From Paenibacillus montanisoli (GTDB taxonomy: Bacteria > Bacillota > Bacilli > Paenibacillales > Paenibacillaceae), in assembly GCF_003268025.1 (NCBI RefSeq), contig NZ_QLUW01000006.1, positions 1 through 64,000 on the forward strand: a stretch of DNA of 64,000 nt, in the 5' to 3' direction. A program made the translations under genes and the position numbers. Below are positions 8,146 through 16,914 of this stretch, in pieces. Under the pieces are notes generated by a model. The model saw only the letters and a list, made by a program, of their open reading frames with translations. It did no database searches and was not told the origin of the DNA. Within the stretch, counting starts at the first letter, position 1, and each line of letters opens with the position of its first letter.

Positions 8146-9556
8146 GTGGCTGAGCCACCCGACGGCGATCAAAGTCATTTCGCTCATGATCGGGATTCTG
8201 ATGTGGGCCGTCGTTCATTTCGATTCCGAAAAAACACCCAATACGGTGGCTACGCTAACGGAAACGCAGGAAATCGATGCGGTTCAAGTGAAGCCGATTG
8301 GGATGGATGATAAAAATTATGCACTGCGGCTGCTCGATCCGGGTGCCGTCCATTTGACGGTGAGGGGATCGCGGTCCGATTTTCTCATTGCATCGACCAG
8401 TAACGATTATGAGGTCACGGTGGATCTAAGCCAGGCTCTCGAAGGCCGCAGGGTGCTGCCGGTTAAAGTGAATTTACCGCGGGGCCTAGAGCTGATCGAC
8501 GTATCGCCAAGCAGTGTAACGGTCGTGCTGGAACGCATTGTTACGAAAGAATATGAAGTCTCGTTAAAGATCGATGGTACGCCAGGCAAAGGGTACAAGA
8601 TCGGACAACCTGTCGTGAAGCCGAACAACCGCGTTCACGTGACGCTGCCGAAGGATCAGATGACTTTGGTCGATTCGGTCGGCGGCACGATTTCGGTCGA
8701 AGGCGAAGAAGAAACGGTGAACGACAAGAAGGTGAAGCTCGTCGCCTACGATAAGGACGGCAACGAGCTGACGGACGCCATCATCAGTCCGAGCGTGGTC
8801 GAGGTGGAAATCCCGATTACGAAGCCGTTTAAGAAGCTGCCGCTGCAGGTCGGATTCACGGGATCCTTGCCGGACGGCTTAGCGATGTCGTCGTTTAGCC
8901 AGAGCATCGACCAGATTACGGTATACGGGCCGAAGGACGTGTTGGACAAGTACGATTACTATGACGGCATCACGATTGACTTGTCGAAGCTGAAGGAATC
9001 GGGTACGATGGAGCTCGATATCCCGCCCATGGAAGGCATTGCCAACGTAGATCCTCAGAAGATATCGTTTGATTATAAAATCGTACCGGCCGAAACGAAG
9101 GTAATGTCCCATCTGCCGGTTAAGATGATCGGGCTTTCCGAAGGCTTAAACGCCAAGGTGACGCTGCCTCTGAACGGCATGGTCGATGCAATCGTAAAAG
9201 GAGCGTCGAACGTACTTGCCAAGCTAGAGGGCAAGGACGTTCAGTTGATTGCCGATCTTACAGGGCTTGGGCCGGGCAGTCACGAAGTGCCGCTTGAGAT
9301 GCATTTGCCGCGGTTCGTGGAGCAGGCGCCGAACGCGCCGATTACGATTACGGTGGAGATTACGGATAGCACGGCTACGATCGCTCAGCCGGGCTCCGAG
9401 GATAGTACCGACACTCCGGCTGCGGAGGGAACCGATTCAGAGTCGGCGAAAAACGGTGAAGAAGTGGACGGCGGTAAAGCGCCGTCCGGAGATGGGGCTG
9501 CCGGCGAAGGCGCTGCGGGAGAGAAGAGTTTGAATTCCGAAGCGGCGGCGCCTTAG
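8138..9556 (+). CDS. cdaR: CdaA regulator CdaR (YbbR-domain protein)
   Basis: Membrane-anchored extracytoplasmic partner that modulates CdaA. The 472-residue protein has one N-terminal membrane anchor (VISLMIGILMWAVVHF, residues 9-26), followed by four YbbR-type repeats of about 80-90 residues (for example from KVKPIGM, EVSLKIDG, KLPLQVGF and HLPVKMIG). The last 55 residues form a low-complexity tail rich in Ser, Thr, Glu, Gly and Ala, which probably extends into the wall. The AAAGGAGG ribosome binding site lies inside the end of cdaA. The tail is the only part unlike the B. subtilis protein. Confidence 0.95.
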   Translation: MDKWLSHPTAIKVISLMIGILMWAVVHFDSEKTPNTVATLTETQEIDAVQVKPIGMDDKNYALRLLDPGAVHLTVRGSRSDFLIASTSNDYEVTVDLSQALEGRRVLPVKVNLPRGLELIDVSPSSVTVVLERIVTKEYEVSLKIDGTPGKGYKIGQPVVKPNNRVHVTLPKDQMTLVDSVGGTISVEGEEETVNDKKVKLVAYDKDGNELTDAIISPSVVEVEIPITKPFKKLPLQVGFTGSLPDGLAMSSFSQSIDQITVYGPKDVLDKYDYYDGITIDLSKLKESGTMELDIPPMEGIANVDPQKISFDYKIVPAETKVMSHLPVKMIGLSEGLNAKVTLPLNGMVDAIVKGASNVLAKLEGKDVQLIADLTGLGPGSHEVPLEMHLPRFVEQAPNAPITITVEITDSTATIAQPGSEDSTDTPAAEGTDSESAKNGEEVDGGKAPSGDGAAGEGAAGEKSLNSEAAAP

Positions 9557-9614
9557 CGGCGAAGCAAGTTCATTATTTTGAGATATTATATATTTATAAA
9601 GGGGATTCTAAACA

Positions 9615-10961
9615 ATGGGAAAATATTTCGGAACAGACGGCGTTCGCGGTGTTGCCAACCGCGAGCTAACGCCTGAGCTTGCTTATAAAATCGGCCGCTG
9701 CGGCGGTTATGTACTGGCCGGACAGGTTGAAAAGCCGAAGGTCGTTATCGGATTGGATACACGAATTTCGGGTCCGATGCTGGAAGCGTCGCTTATTGCA
9801 GGCTTGTTGTCCATCGGAGCCAGCGTTGTACGTCTCGGCGTCGTGTCGACACCGGCTGTCGCTTATTTAACGCGCGTGCTTGGCGCGGATGCTGGCGTTA
9901 TGATTTCGGCTTCGCATAACCCGGTAGAAGATAACGGCATTAAATTTTTCGGCGGAGACGGCTATAAGCTTTCGGATGACACGGAGCTGGAAATCGAGCG
10001 TTTGATGGATGCGGATGTAGATGAACTGCCGCGTCCGGAGGGCGGAGATATCGGTACGGTAACGGTGGATGAATCCGCAAAACGCCAGTTTATCGACTTC
10101 CTGAAAACGACGGTTACGCAATCTTTCGCAGGGTTAAAGATCGTACTTGACTGCGCGAATGGCTCTGCGCATTCGATCGCCCCAACGGTATTCCGTGAGC
10201 TGGGTGCAGAAATCATCACTGTCGGCGCAGAGCCGAACGGCCTGAACATCAACGATGGCGTCGGTTCGACGCATCCGGAGCATCTGCGCGAGGAAGTGCT
10301 GAAGCACGGCGCAGACCTGGGCCTCTCCTTCGACGGCGACGCTGACCGCCTGATCGCCATTGACGAGAACGGCGAAGAAGTCGACGGCGACTACATCTTG
10401 TGCATCTGCGGGGATGCTATGAAGCGGGCCGGCAAGCTGAAGCATGATACGGTCGTTACGACGGTTATGAGCAATATCGGCTTCTTCAAGGCTGCAGGCA
10501 AAATTGGTCTGAACACGGCTCAAACGGCTGTTGGCGACCGCTATGTTATGGAAGAAATGCGCCGCGGCGGCTTTAATCTGGGCGGCGAGCAGTCCGGCCA
10601 TGTCATTTTCCTTGACTACAATACGACAGGCGACGGCATTCTGACCGCGCTGCAATTGACGGATACTCTAGTGGCTGCCGGGAAGAAGCTAAGCGAGCAA
10701 AAAGCGCTGATGCGCAAATATCCGCAGGTGCTTGTGAACGTACGCGTAGCGGATAAGAGCGCGTATAAGAACAATCCTGCCATCGCAGCGGCTATCGCAG
10801 AGGTGGAAGCGGAGCTCGGCGATAACGGCCGTGTGCTCGTGCGTCCATCGGGTACGGAGTCGTTGATCCGGGTTATGGCGGAAGGGCCGGATAAAGAGCA
10901 GGTTGAGGCCTATGTAAACCGCATCGTGGATACAGTGCGCTCGGAACTTGGCGCCGAATAG
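9615..10961 (+). CDS. glmM: Phosphoglucosamine mutase
   Basis: Interconverts glucosamine-6-phosphate and glucosamine-1-phosphate on the route to UDP-GlcNAc and peptidoglycan. The 448-residue protein carries all family motifs: the phosphoserine loop [12 protein letters not shown] with Ser100, the Mg-binding DGDADR loop (about 240-245), the sugar-binding EQSGH motif (about 325), and the C-terminal phosphate-binding [21 protein letters not shown] precedes the ATG. It follows cdaR by 58 bases; CdaA, CdaR and GlmM are known to interact in several Firmicutes. A terminator and a new promoter separate it from glmS. Confidence 0.98.
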   Translation: MGKYFGTDGVRGVANRELTPELAYKIGRCGGYVLAGQVEKPKVVIGLDTRISGPMLEASLIAGLLSIGASVVRLGVVSTPAVAYLTRVLGADAGVMISASHNPVEDNGIKFFGGDGYKLSDDTELEIERLMDADVDELPRPEGGDIGTVTVDESAKRQFIDFLKTTVTQSFAGLKIVLDCANGSAHSIAPTVFRELGAEIITVGAEPNGLNINDGVGSTHPEHLREEVLKHGADLGLSFDGDADRLIAIDENGEEVDGDYILCICGDAMKRAGKLKHDTVVTTVMSNIGFFKAAGKIGLNTAQTAVGDRYVMEEMRRGGFNLGGEQSGHVIFLDYNTTGDGILTALQLTDTLVAAGKKLSEQKALMRKYPQVLVNVRVADKSAYKNNPAIAAAIAEVEAELGDNGRVLVRPSGTESLIRVMAEGPDKEQVEAYVNRIVDTVRSELGAE

Positions 10962-11010
10962 AAATTTGCCGGCTTTTGCGAGTCCGCAAACATAACTTTC
11001 GAAAAACGGA

Positions 11011-11061
11011 CAATCCTAGACATAATGCGTTTGATACGCGTGTCTGGGGTTGTTTTGGTTT
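11011..11061 (+). terminator. Terminator after glmM
   Basis: CAATCCTAGACA pairs with TGTCTGGGGTTG through two G-T wobbles, followed by TTTTGGTTT. The inner loop can pair further (ATGCGT / ACGCGT). Confidence 0.75.
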
Positions 11062-11107
11062 AATAACATAAAAATAGGCAAATGTAAACGATTCCCTAAA
11101 TTATTTG

Positions 11108-11136
11108 TTGCAACGGCGCATAAAATTGAATATAGT
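11108..11136 (+). promoter_or_regulatory. glmS promoter
   Basis: TTGCAA, 17 bases, TATAGT, about 55 bases before the ribozyme cleavage site. Confidence 0.72.
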
Positions 11137-11185
11137 AGGAGAAGTATCATTCAGGAAGCGAAAGCGAGGGTAGGGGTTAGAGGAT

Positions 11186-11365
11186 TCACTAAGCGCCAGA
11201 GCTTGCGAGGAGTTTGATGCGGCTGCTGCGTGGCCATCCGGAAATGGCTGTGCGGGCAATCGGCTGTATTGAGCGGCAAGCTGACGAGGTGGAGGTGTTC
11301 GGAATGATCGGCGGGGACCTCCCGGTATTGCATTTGACCGTAAGCCGATACTCAAATAGACCGGG
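11186..11365 (+). promoter_or_regulatory. glmS ribozyme / glucosamine-6-phosphate riboswitch
   Basis: Self-cleaving RNA that uses glucosamine-6-phosphate as cofactor and so lowers glmS expression when the product is plentiful. The core AAGCGCCAGAGCTT begins at 11191; cleavage is expected between A11192 and G11193. The distal conserved parts are present as GCTGACGAGGTGGAGG (11279 on) and ATCGGCGGGGACCTCCCGG (11307-11325), followed by a pairing GACCG / TAAGCC region. These blocks match the known Bacillus ribozyme in order and spacing. The 3' boundary is approximate. Confidence 0.93.
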
Positions 11366-11680
11366 CGACCGGGCTGACAAAGGGTCGGTAAAATGCTCCA
11401 TAGCAAGTAGAAGCGCATCAGTTGGCAACGGAGGCCATCGTGTGCGGATTTAAGATTGTACGGCAAGCGGCAGCCACCCGAATAGGGGTTGTCTCTATCG
11501 CTGTGTTTACATGTGATTGAAATCATTTTTTTGAATTGCACACTAGGTGCTCTTCTTTCTTATTGCCTTTTTCATCCTTTGCAGGAACGATGCCGGCGAA
11601 AAGACAGCTTTGTGCCGTCGTTACTGATTAGTCGGCATCCGAAATGCCGGGGAAATACCCATTTTCGGAGGTCTATTCAT

Positions 11681-13513
11681 ATGTGTGGAATTGTTGGATA
11701 TATTGGTAAACGGGATTCGCAAGATATTTTGATCGAGGGCTTGAAAAAGCTGGAATACCGCGGATACGACTCGGCGGGGATTGCGGTCTTCACGAAGAAC
11801 GGTCTCGAAGTGCGCAAGTCGATCGGCCGTCTCGTGAACCTGGAGCAGCAGCTGGACGGACAGCCGCTTGAAGGCTCCGTCGGTATCGGCCATACACGTT
11901 GGGCAACGCACGGCAAGCCGTCGGACGTAAACTCCCACCCGCATACGGACAACTCGCATAAGTTCTCCGTCGTGCACAACGGCATTATCGAGAACTACCT
12001 GGACTTGAAGGATGAGCTCATCGCGAAAGGCGCCAAGTTCGTATCGGAAACGGACACAGAAGTTATTTCTCACCTCGTAGCAGACGAGTATGACGGCGAC
12101 ATCGTGAAAGCTGTACAGCGTGCCGTTAAACGGATGCGCGGCGCATTCGCCCTGGGCGTGTTGACGGAGTATGAACCGGACCGTCTCGTTGCGGTACGCT
12201 TTGCAAGCCCGCTCGTTATCGGGATTGGCAATGGCGAGAACTTCATCGGATCGGATATCCCGGCGATTCTGGAGCATACGCGCGACGTGTATATTCTGAA
12301 TGACGGCGAGATGGCGATCTTGACGAAAAACGGCGTCGAATTGATGACGATCGATGGAGAAAATATTTCCAAGGAAATATTCCATGTCGATTGGGATTTG
12401 GTAACGGCGGAGAAAGCCGGATTTGATCACTTCATGCTGAAGGAAATTTACGAGCAGCCAAAAGCTTACCGCGACACGATGATGGGCCGTATTTCGGATG
12501 ATGGCCGTTCCGTAGAGCTAAACGAAATCGGCATGACTGCGGACGAGATTCGCGCGATCCGCAAGATCCACATCGTAGCATGCGGTACGGCGATGCACGC
12601 TGGTTTGGTTGGTAAAACGGTTATCGAGAGCCTGGCTCGCATCCCGGTTGAGACGGACGTCGCATCGGAGTACCGTTACCGCTCGCCAATCATCACTCCG
12701 GATACGCTCGTGATCGTAGTTAGCCAATCCGGTGAAACAGCCGATACGTTGGCGGCTCTTCGTGAAGCAAAACGCTGCGGCGCGCGCGTTCTGGCGATCA
12801 CGAACGTCGTAGGCAGCTCGGTTTCCCGTGAAGCGGATGATGTCATCATCACGCAAGCCGGCCCTGAGATTGCGGTTGCTTCGACGAAAGCATACACGTC
12901 CCAATTGATCGCGTTCTATCTGCTCGGCCTGTTCTTTGCTGAAACGCTGGGCACGAAGGACAGCGAATTCATTGCAGAAGTTGTTGAGCAGATGCACAAA
13001 CTGCCTGAACAAGTAGAGAGCATTCTCGAGAAAGCGACTGTGCTTAAGCAAGTTGCAAATTCCCTTTCGAAGCATAATAACCTGTTCTTTATCGGTCGCG
13101 GCGTAGACTTCGCGGTTGCGCAAGAAGGCTCACTGAAGCTGAAGGAAATCTCGTACATTCACTCCGAAGCCTATGCGGCGGGTGAACTGAAGCACGGTAC
13201 GCTTGCTCTGATCGAGGAAGGAATTCCGGTGATCTCGCTTATTACGCAAGAGGACCTGTACGAGAAGACGCTTAGCAACATTAAAGAAGTTAAAGCTCGC
13301 GGCGCTCACGTACTAGGCGTTGTGAACGAAGGCTTCGAGGAAGAAGTGGCTAAATCGGTGGATGAGCTGTTTGCGATTCCGAAGACGCTGCCGCTGCTTG
13401 CACCGGCTCTGTCGGTTGTTCCATTGCAGCTGATCGCGTACTACGCATCGCTGGCTCGCGGCAACGATGTTGATAAGCCGCGTAACCTTGCGAAAAGCGT
13501 TACGGTGGAATAA
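11681..13513 (+). CDS. glmS: Glutamine-fructose-6-phosphate aminotransferase (isomerizing)
   Basis: Makes glucosamine-6-phosphate from fructose-6-phosphate and glutamine, the entry step of amino-sugar synthesis. The 610-residue protein starts MCGIVGYIG, so the catalytic Cys becomes N-terminal after Met removal. The glutaminase domain (GHTRWATHG, HNGIIENY) is followed by two SIS isomerase domains (SQSGETADTLAAL, EGSLKLKEISYIHSEAYAAGELKHG) and ends PRNLAKSVTVE. GGAGGT is 9 bases before ATG 11681; the longer open frame back to 11489 has no start signal. Transcription comes from its own promoter through the ribozyme. Confidence 0.98.
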   Translation: MCGIVGYIGKRDSQDILIEGLKKLEYRGYDSAGIAVFTKNGLEVRKSIGRLVNLEQQLDGQPLEGSVGIGHTRWATHGKPSDVNSHPHTDNSHKFSVVHNGIIENYLDLKDELIAKGAKFVSETDTEVISHLVADEYDGDIVKAVQRAVKRMRGAFALGVLTEYEPDRLVAVRFASPLVIGIGNGENFIGSDIPAILEHTRDVYILNDGEMAILTKNGVELMTIDGENISKEIFHVDWDLVTAEKAGFDHFMLKEIYEQPKAYRDTMMGRISDDGRSVELNEIGMTADEIRAIRKIHIVACGTAMHAGLVGKTVIESLARIPVETDVASEYRYRSPIITPDTLVIVVSQSGETADTLAALREAKRCGARVLAITNVVGSSVSREADDVIITQAGPEIAVASTKAYTSQLIAFYLLGLFFAETLGTKDSEFIAEVVEQMHKLPEQVESILEKATVLKQVANSLSKHNNLFFIGRGVDFAVAQEGSLKLKEISYIHSEAYAAGELKHGTLALIEEGIPVISLITQEDLYEKTLSNIKEVKARGAHVLGVVNEGFEEEVAKSVDELFAIPKTLPLLAPALSVVPLQLIAYYASLARGNDVDKPRNLAKSVTVE

Positions 13514-13558
13514 GGGTTTAACCCATAGAGCTATATTACAAAATGGCATAAAAATTGA

Positions 13559-13599
13559 GAGCCCGTAATGACAAACACCAGTCATTACGGGCTTTTTTT
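13559..13599 (+). terminator. Terminator after glmS
   Basis: Perfect 13-base stem AGCCCGTAATGAC / GTCATTACGGGCT with an 8-base loop and seven T. Confidence 0.95.
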
Positions 13600-13701
13600 G
13601 TATTTTGCGAACATTTTCTCATTAAGGCTTGACCGGAGTCGCAATACACGTCTGGCTATTTTTTTGCATGTATCAAAGGGCTTGGTTCCATCTAAAATCA
13701 A

Positions 13702-13736
13702 AAAAGCTCATCGTACCGTGATCGATGAGCTTTTGA
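13702..13736. terminator. Bidirectional hairpin between glmS and the SDR gene
   Basis: AAAAGCTCATCG / CGATGAGCTTTT; it has A/T runs on both sides, so it can stop transcription from either strand. Confidence 0.7.
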
Positions 13737-13823
13737 TCTTAAGTTTTGTTTTGGTGGATACTTCCTCAAAATGTTCGGTCCAGGCGCTGATGCACCTTTT
13801 CAAAACATTATTAGCTTAGTTTC

Positions 13824-14708
13824 TTATTTCAAATACGGGCTAATGATCCGCATACAGGAATCCCAGAGTTTTTGCTCGTTTTCTTTCGAATAATGTTTAT
13901 CCTGTGGTTTTTCTTCTTTCATTTTGTGATCGAAAAACTTACCAGATACACCTTCTACTTGCTGTGATGTTGCCAAATAGACGGTGGTTGCAGCTCCTTT
14001 TTCAGGATCACCCAATACTCGAATTATCCTCGATAATCCCATCGCGCCCTTAAAGACCAGATTGATAAAGAATCCTTTGTCATTGCTTTGTCCAAATTGA
14101 GTCGCGACAGCACCTGGATGTGAAACATTAGCAGTTACATTTCTAATACCTTGTTTTTTAAGCTGAGCTGCCAAATGTTGCGTTAACCAGATCAAATATA
14201 GTTTCGATAAAGCATAAGAACCGGATGAGCTATACCTTTTTTCGAGTTGCAAATCGCTAAAATCGGGTTTAGCAGATCTTCTGTGCATGGCTGAAGAAGT
14301 ATTAATAATCCTCGCAGAGGGGCTTTTAACTAAAACATCCATCAACAGCTCCGTTAAAAGCAATGGCGAAAAGACGTTAAGTGTCATGGTTTTCTCTAAT
14401 CCTTCTTTGGTCGTTTCGCGATTTTTACCGAATATCGCGCCAGCATTATTGATAAGGACATCGAGTCTTTCATATCTCGACTTGAACTCCTCCGACATCT
14501 TCTTAACATCGGCTAATGAAAACAAATCAGCTATAATGGTATCAATTTTATTATTGCCTGTTTCACGTTTGATTTCATCTCGTACCGCTTGCGCCTTTTC
14601 TTTGTTGCGCCCGTGAATGATGACCTTATGCCCTTGCTTTGCCAAAGCTTTAGCAGCAACTTTTCCGATTCCGTCAGTAGCACCTGTGATGAGTATGATT
14701 TTTTGCAT
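13824..14708 (-). CDS. Short-chain dehydrogenase/reductase
   Basis: NAD(P)-dependent oxidoreductase of unknown substrate, nearest in pattern to retinol-dehydrogenase-like SDRs. The 294-residue protein has the cofactor motif TGATDGIG (7-14), the structural NNAG motif (about 90), the catalytic Ser in INTSSAM (about 138) and YALSK as the YxxxK active site (about 173-177). GCAGGAGG precedes the ATG. It is the last of three minus-strand genes, each preceded by the same 16-base operator-like sequence, so it should be repressed by the TetR protein encoded two genes upstream. An SDR plus TetR pair suggests handling of a toxic carbonyl or lipid compound; this is inference. Confidence 0.87.
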   Translation of the reverse strand: MQKIILITGATDGIGKVAAKALAKQGHKVIIHGRNKEKAQAVRDEIKRETGNNKIDTIIADLFSLADVKKMSEEFKSRYERLDVLINNAGAIFGKNRETTKEGLEKTMTLNVFSPLLLTELLMDVLVKSPSARIINTSSAMHRRSAKPDFSDLQLEKRYSSSGSYALSKLYLIWLTQHLAAQLKKQGIRNVTANVSHPGAVATQFGQSNDKGFFINLVFKGAMGLSRIIRVLGDPEKGAATTVYLATSQQVEGVSGKFFDHKMKEEKPQDKHYSKENEQKLWDSCMRIISPYLK

Positions 14709-14750
14709 GATTATTTCCTCCTGCTTTTAGAGCACATGCTCTTATGATTT

Positions 14751-14766
14751 TCGAACGTTCGTTTAT
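14751..14766. promoter_or_regulatory. TetR operator copy 1 (upstream of the SDR gene)
   Basis: TCGAACGTTCGTTTAT, containing the perfect palindrome CGAACGTTCG, 42 bases ahead of the SDR start. One base differs from copy 2 and two from copy 3. Confidence 0.7.
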
Positions 14767-14778
14767 AAATGATGAGAA

Positions 14779-15888
14779 CTACTTACTTGGCAACAGCCGA
14801 AGCATGTTGATCTCGTTGGAAGTACCCAATCGAACTCGCAGCATATACGTTCCTGTGCCTGAAGATACAAGAACCTTCGTGTTGCCGTGTTGATGCAGCC
14901 CTTTATTGTACGTAAATATCAACTCGTTGAGCATACTAAAGGGGAATACCTGTCCAGCATGTGTGTGTCCTGACAGCATCAAGTCGGCGCCAGCTTCTTC
15001 TGCGTATTGCATGCCAACTGGACTATGATGCATGAGGACAGTGGGCATATTCTTCTTTAACATAAGCTCCGACAAAGTCGATTTGATGGTTTGCGAGTGG
15101 TCGGACGCATGCATATCGAAGGTGTTCTCGTCGGCATTCATATAATCAAGCCCAACCAGTTGAAGACCATGTGTCTCAACAACTTCATTATGGAGAGTAC
15201 GCACGCCTTGCTGTCTAATCAGCTCAAGCACACGATCATTATCAATGTACTTCTCATGGTTTCCTCCTACGTAATAAACCGGCGCTTTAAAGTTAGCTAG
15301 CGGTTTAAGCACGCCTGGCAACAGTCCAGCATTCGAATCGACTAAATCACCATTGATAAGAATGAAATCCGGATTATGAGCATTGGTTTCTCTCACGATT
15401 TTGGCTAGATAATCCCGCCCGTTGTGATGACCCAGATGCACATCGGAGATGTGCATGATTTTGACCTCTTTTTTAAGTCCGGTTATTCTGATTTCTGCTG
15501 TGTTTACTGTGAAAACAGAAGCTTTCCAAGCACCTATTGAGGTTATAAACACCGCAAGAACCAAAACTGACGTTGCGCCCAAATCTGCGGGTAGGTTCCA
15601 AATGAGCTGAATAGCTTGGAGGATAAGTAGCATGAATAGCGTATACACGTAAAACATAATGAAATAACCGCTTATTACATTGAAAATTCCAACAACCTTA
15701 CTTGATGATTTCACTCCCGCAATAATGGCAGTTAATGAGCCGGCAACAGATGCTGCAACAACAATTAATATCAACCAGTAGGAAGATAGCTCAAATAAAT
15801 TGTATAAACGAGTGCTAACATACCATAACGACAAAGCTACTATTGCAAGCATTGCAATTGGGATTATAACCCCCAATGCTTTTTTCAC
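14779..15888 (-). CDS. Membrane-anchored metallophosphoesterase (calcineurin-like)
   Basis: Predicted dinuclear-metal phosphoesterase anchored in the membrane; substrate unknown. The 369-residue protein has about four N-terminal spans (residues 1-130). The catalytic domain follows with the complete calcineurin signature: ISDVHLGHH (Asp-x-His), INGDLVDS (GDxxD), GGNHE, MHHSP and SGHTHAGQ. The architecture resembles YkuE-type proteins, although no twin-arginine signal is seen. It starts at GTG 15888 with AAGGAGAG 4 bases upstream. An operator copy lies in the 59-base gap behind tetR. Confidence 0.85.
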   Translation of the reverse strand: MKKALGVIIPIAMLAIVALSLWYVSTRLYNLFELSSYWLILIVVAASVAGSLTAIIAGVKSSSKVVGIFNVISGYFIMFYVYTLFMLLILQAIQLIWNLPADLGATSVLVLAVFITSIGAWKASVFTVNTAEIRITGLKKEVKIMHISDVHLGHHNGRDYLAKIVRETNAHNPDFILINGDLVDSNAGLLPGVLKPLANFKAPVYYVGGNHEKYIDNDRVLELIRQQGVRTLHNEVVETHGLQLVGLDYMNADENTFDMHASDHSQTIKSTLSELMLKKNMPTVLMHHSPVGMQYAEEAGADLMLSGHTHAGQVFPFSMLNELIFTYNKGLHQHGNTKVLVSSGTGTYMLRVRLGTSNEINMLRLLPSK

Positions 15889-15906
15889 TATTTTCTCTCC
15901 TTTTAA

Positions 15907-15922
15907 TCGAACGATCGTTTAT
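15907..15922. promoter_or_regulatory. TetR operator copy 2 (upstream of the phosphoesterase)
   Basis: TCGAACGATCGTTTAT; its core AACGATCGTT is a perfect palindrome. It sits directly before the ribosome binding site of the phosphoesterase gene. Confidence 0.75.
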
Positions 15923-15936
15923 TTTATGATAAAAAC

Positions 15937-15967
15937 GAAGGGATGCTTTATGCTTTAATAGCATCCC
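15937..15967 (-). terminator. Terminator or attenuator at the end of tetR
   Basis: GGGATGC / GCATCCC stem spanning the tetR stop codon, followed on the minus strand by TTCGTTTTTATC. It would let tetR be expressed partly apart from the next gene. Confidence 0.55.
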
Positions 15968-16520
15968 AAATCATTTCAATTAACTCTTCAATGTTTTTCT
16001 CGTCCAATCTAAACTCATCATTTAAATGCATTTTAACAAGTCCCGAGATTGGTGCATGAACCTGCATTAGCAACATCAATGGATCGCGTTCTTTAAGCAG
16101 CTTCTCTTTTTTTCCTCTGTTTACTAAGTCGATCAACGACTGAAACATCGGAGCCGTATCTTCGAGGCATAAAATTTGAATCAGTGGCGAATTGCTGAAT
16201 TGTTCGAGAAATAGAAACTCGTCCTTGTGGTTAATAAGGAAATCAATTTGATTTCGAATTACCAATTCGAACGCGGACTTAACCGGCATCAAATCATTAA
16301 CCCCGGCTAGTACGTTTGCGCTAAGCTTTTGTTTGACATTCATATAAAGCTTGCCTAACATATCCTCCTTATTATCAAAATAGACGTAAATGGTCGATGA
16401 AGAAACGTTGGCACGTTTGGCAATCTTCGACATGGAGATATTGGAAAAGCCAATCTCATTCAAAAGCTGAATCGTCGCTTGAAAAATTGCTTCGTTTTTA
16501 TTTTCGTCTTTGTGTCTCAT
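15948..16520 (-). CDS. TetR/AcrR family transcriptional repressor
   Basis: Ligand-responsive repressor. The 190-residue protein has the N-terminal TetR helix-turn-helix (KNEAIFQATIQLLNEIGFSN, then SMSKIAKRANVSSSTIYVYF) and a divergent helical ligand domain. I prefer ATG 16520 (MRHKDENKN); the longer frame to 16541 would place the start within the operator. The promoter is clear on the minus strand and the operator lies within its spacer and -10, so the gene should be autoregulated. Two further operator copies lie before the next two genes, giving a three-gene regulon. Confidence 0.88.
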   Translation of the reverse strand: MRHKDENKNEAIFQATIQLLNEIGFSNISMSKIAKRANVSSSTIYVYFDNKEDMLGKLYMNVKQKLSANVLAGVNDLMPVKSAFELVIRNQIDFLINHKDEFLFLEQFSNSPLIQILCLEDTAPMFQSLIDLVNRGKKEKLLKERDPLMLLMQVHAPISGLVKMHLNDEFRLDEKNIEELIEMIWDAIKA

Positions 16521-16526
16521 AATCCT

Positions 16527-16555
16527 ATAATAAACGATCATTCGATTAATGTCAA
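16527..16555 (-). promoter_or_regulatory. tetR promoter with operator copy 3
   Basis: On the minus strand TTGACA, 17 bases, TATTAT. The operator TCGAATGATCGTTTAT (16545 down to 16530) fills most of the spacer and enters the -10 box, a classic repressor position. Confidence 0.85.
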
Positions 16556-16682
16556 TTTGACATCACCGTCAATGAATCCGGTTAATGACATTTAAAGATA
16601 TAGATTTAATGGTTTATGCCAATAGCGAGTATACAAAGTGCCATTTCGTTGTTATATTAATGCCTGATTTGGGGGACTTTTT

Positions 16683-16718
16683 ATGCCATTTGCAAATATA
16701 ACTCACACTTTCAGATGA
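16683..16718 (+). CDS. Possible 11-residue leader peptide
   Basis: ATG preceded by GGGGGAC at proper distance encodes MPFANITHTFR and stops at the first base of a terminator stem. A TATATT lies 25 bases upstream without a good -35. It could be a leader peptide of an attenuator or chance. No known family. Confidence 0.25.
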   Translation: MPFANITHTFR

Positions 16719-16747
16719 GGTTGTCCTAAAAGGGCAACCTTTTTTTA
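16718..16747 (+). terminator. Terminator between tetR and the sialidase gene
   Basis: AGGTTGTCC / GGGCAACCT with a TAAAA loop, then seven T, on the plus strand. The only reading frame before it is the tiny one ending at 16718. Confidence 0.8.
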
Positions 16748-16821
16748 TTGTATTAAAGGTCTCTTCTGGCGTTAGAGATCTGGAGATCGTCGAAAATGGA
16801 GAGGTTCGCGAAAGAAGTCAA

Positions 16822-16851
16822 TTGTTCTAGCGGCACTTCGATAGGTATGAT
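16822..16851 (+). promoter_or_regulatory. Probable promoter of the sialidase operon
   Basis: TTGTTC, 18 bases, TATGAT, about 64 bases before the chosen start. Confidence 0.45.
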
Positions 16852-16914
16852 GTAATCGGATGGACTTGCAGCGGCTTGCAATCAAAATGGATGGAGCGTG
16901 AGTGGAAAGTGGAG

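Noticed and set aside
11489-11680. 64-residue N-terminal extension of GlmS
   Set aside because: GlmS needs Cys at position 2 as the free N-terminal nucleophile, and the ribosome binding site lies directly before ATG 11681.
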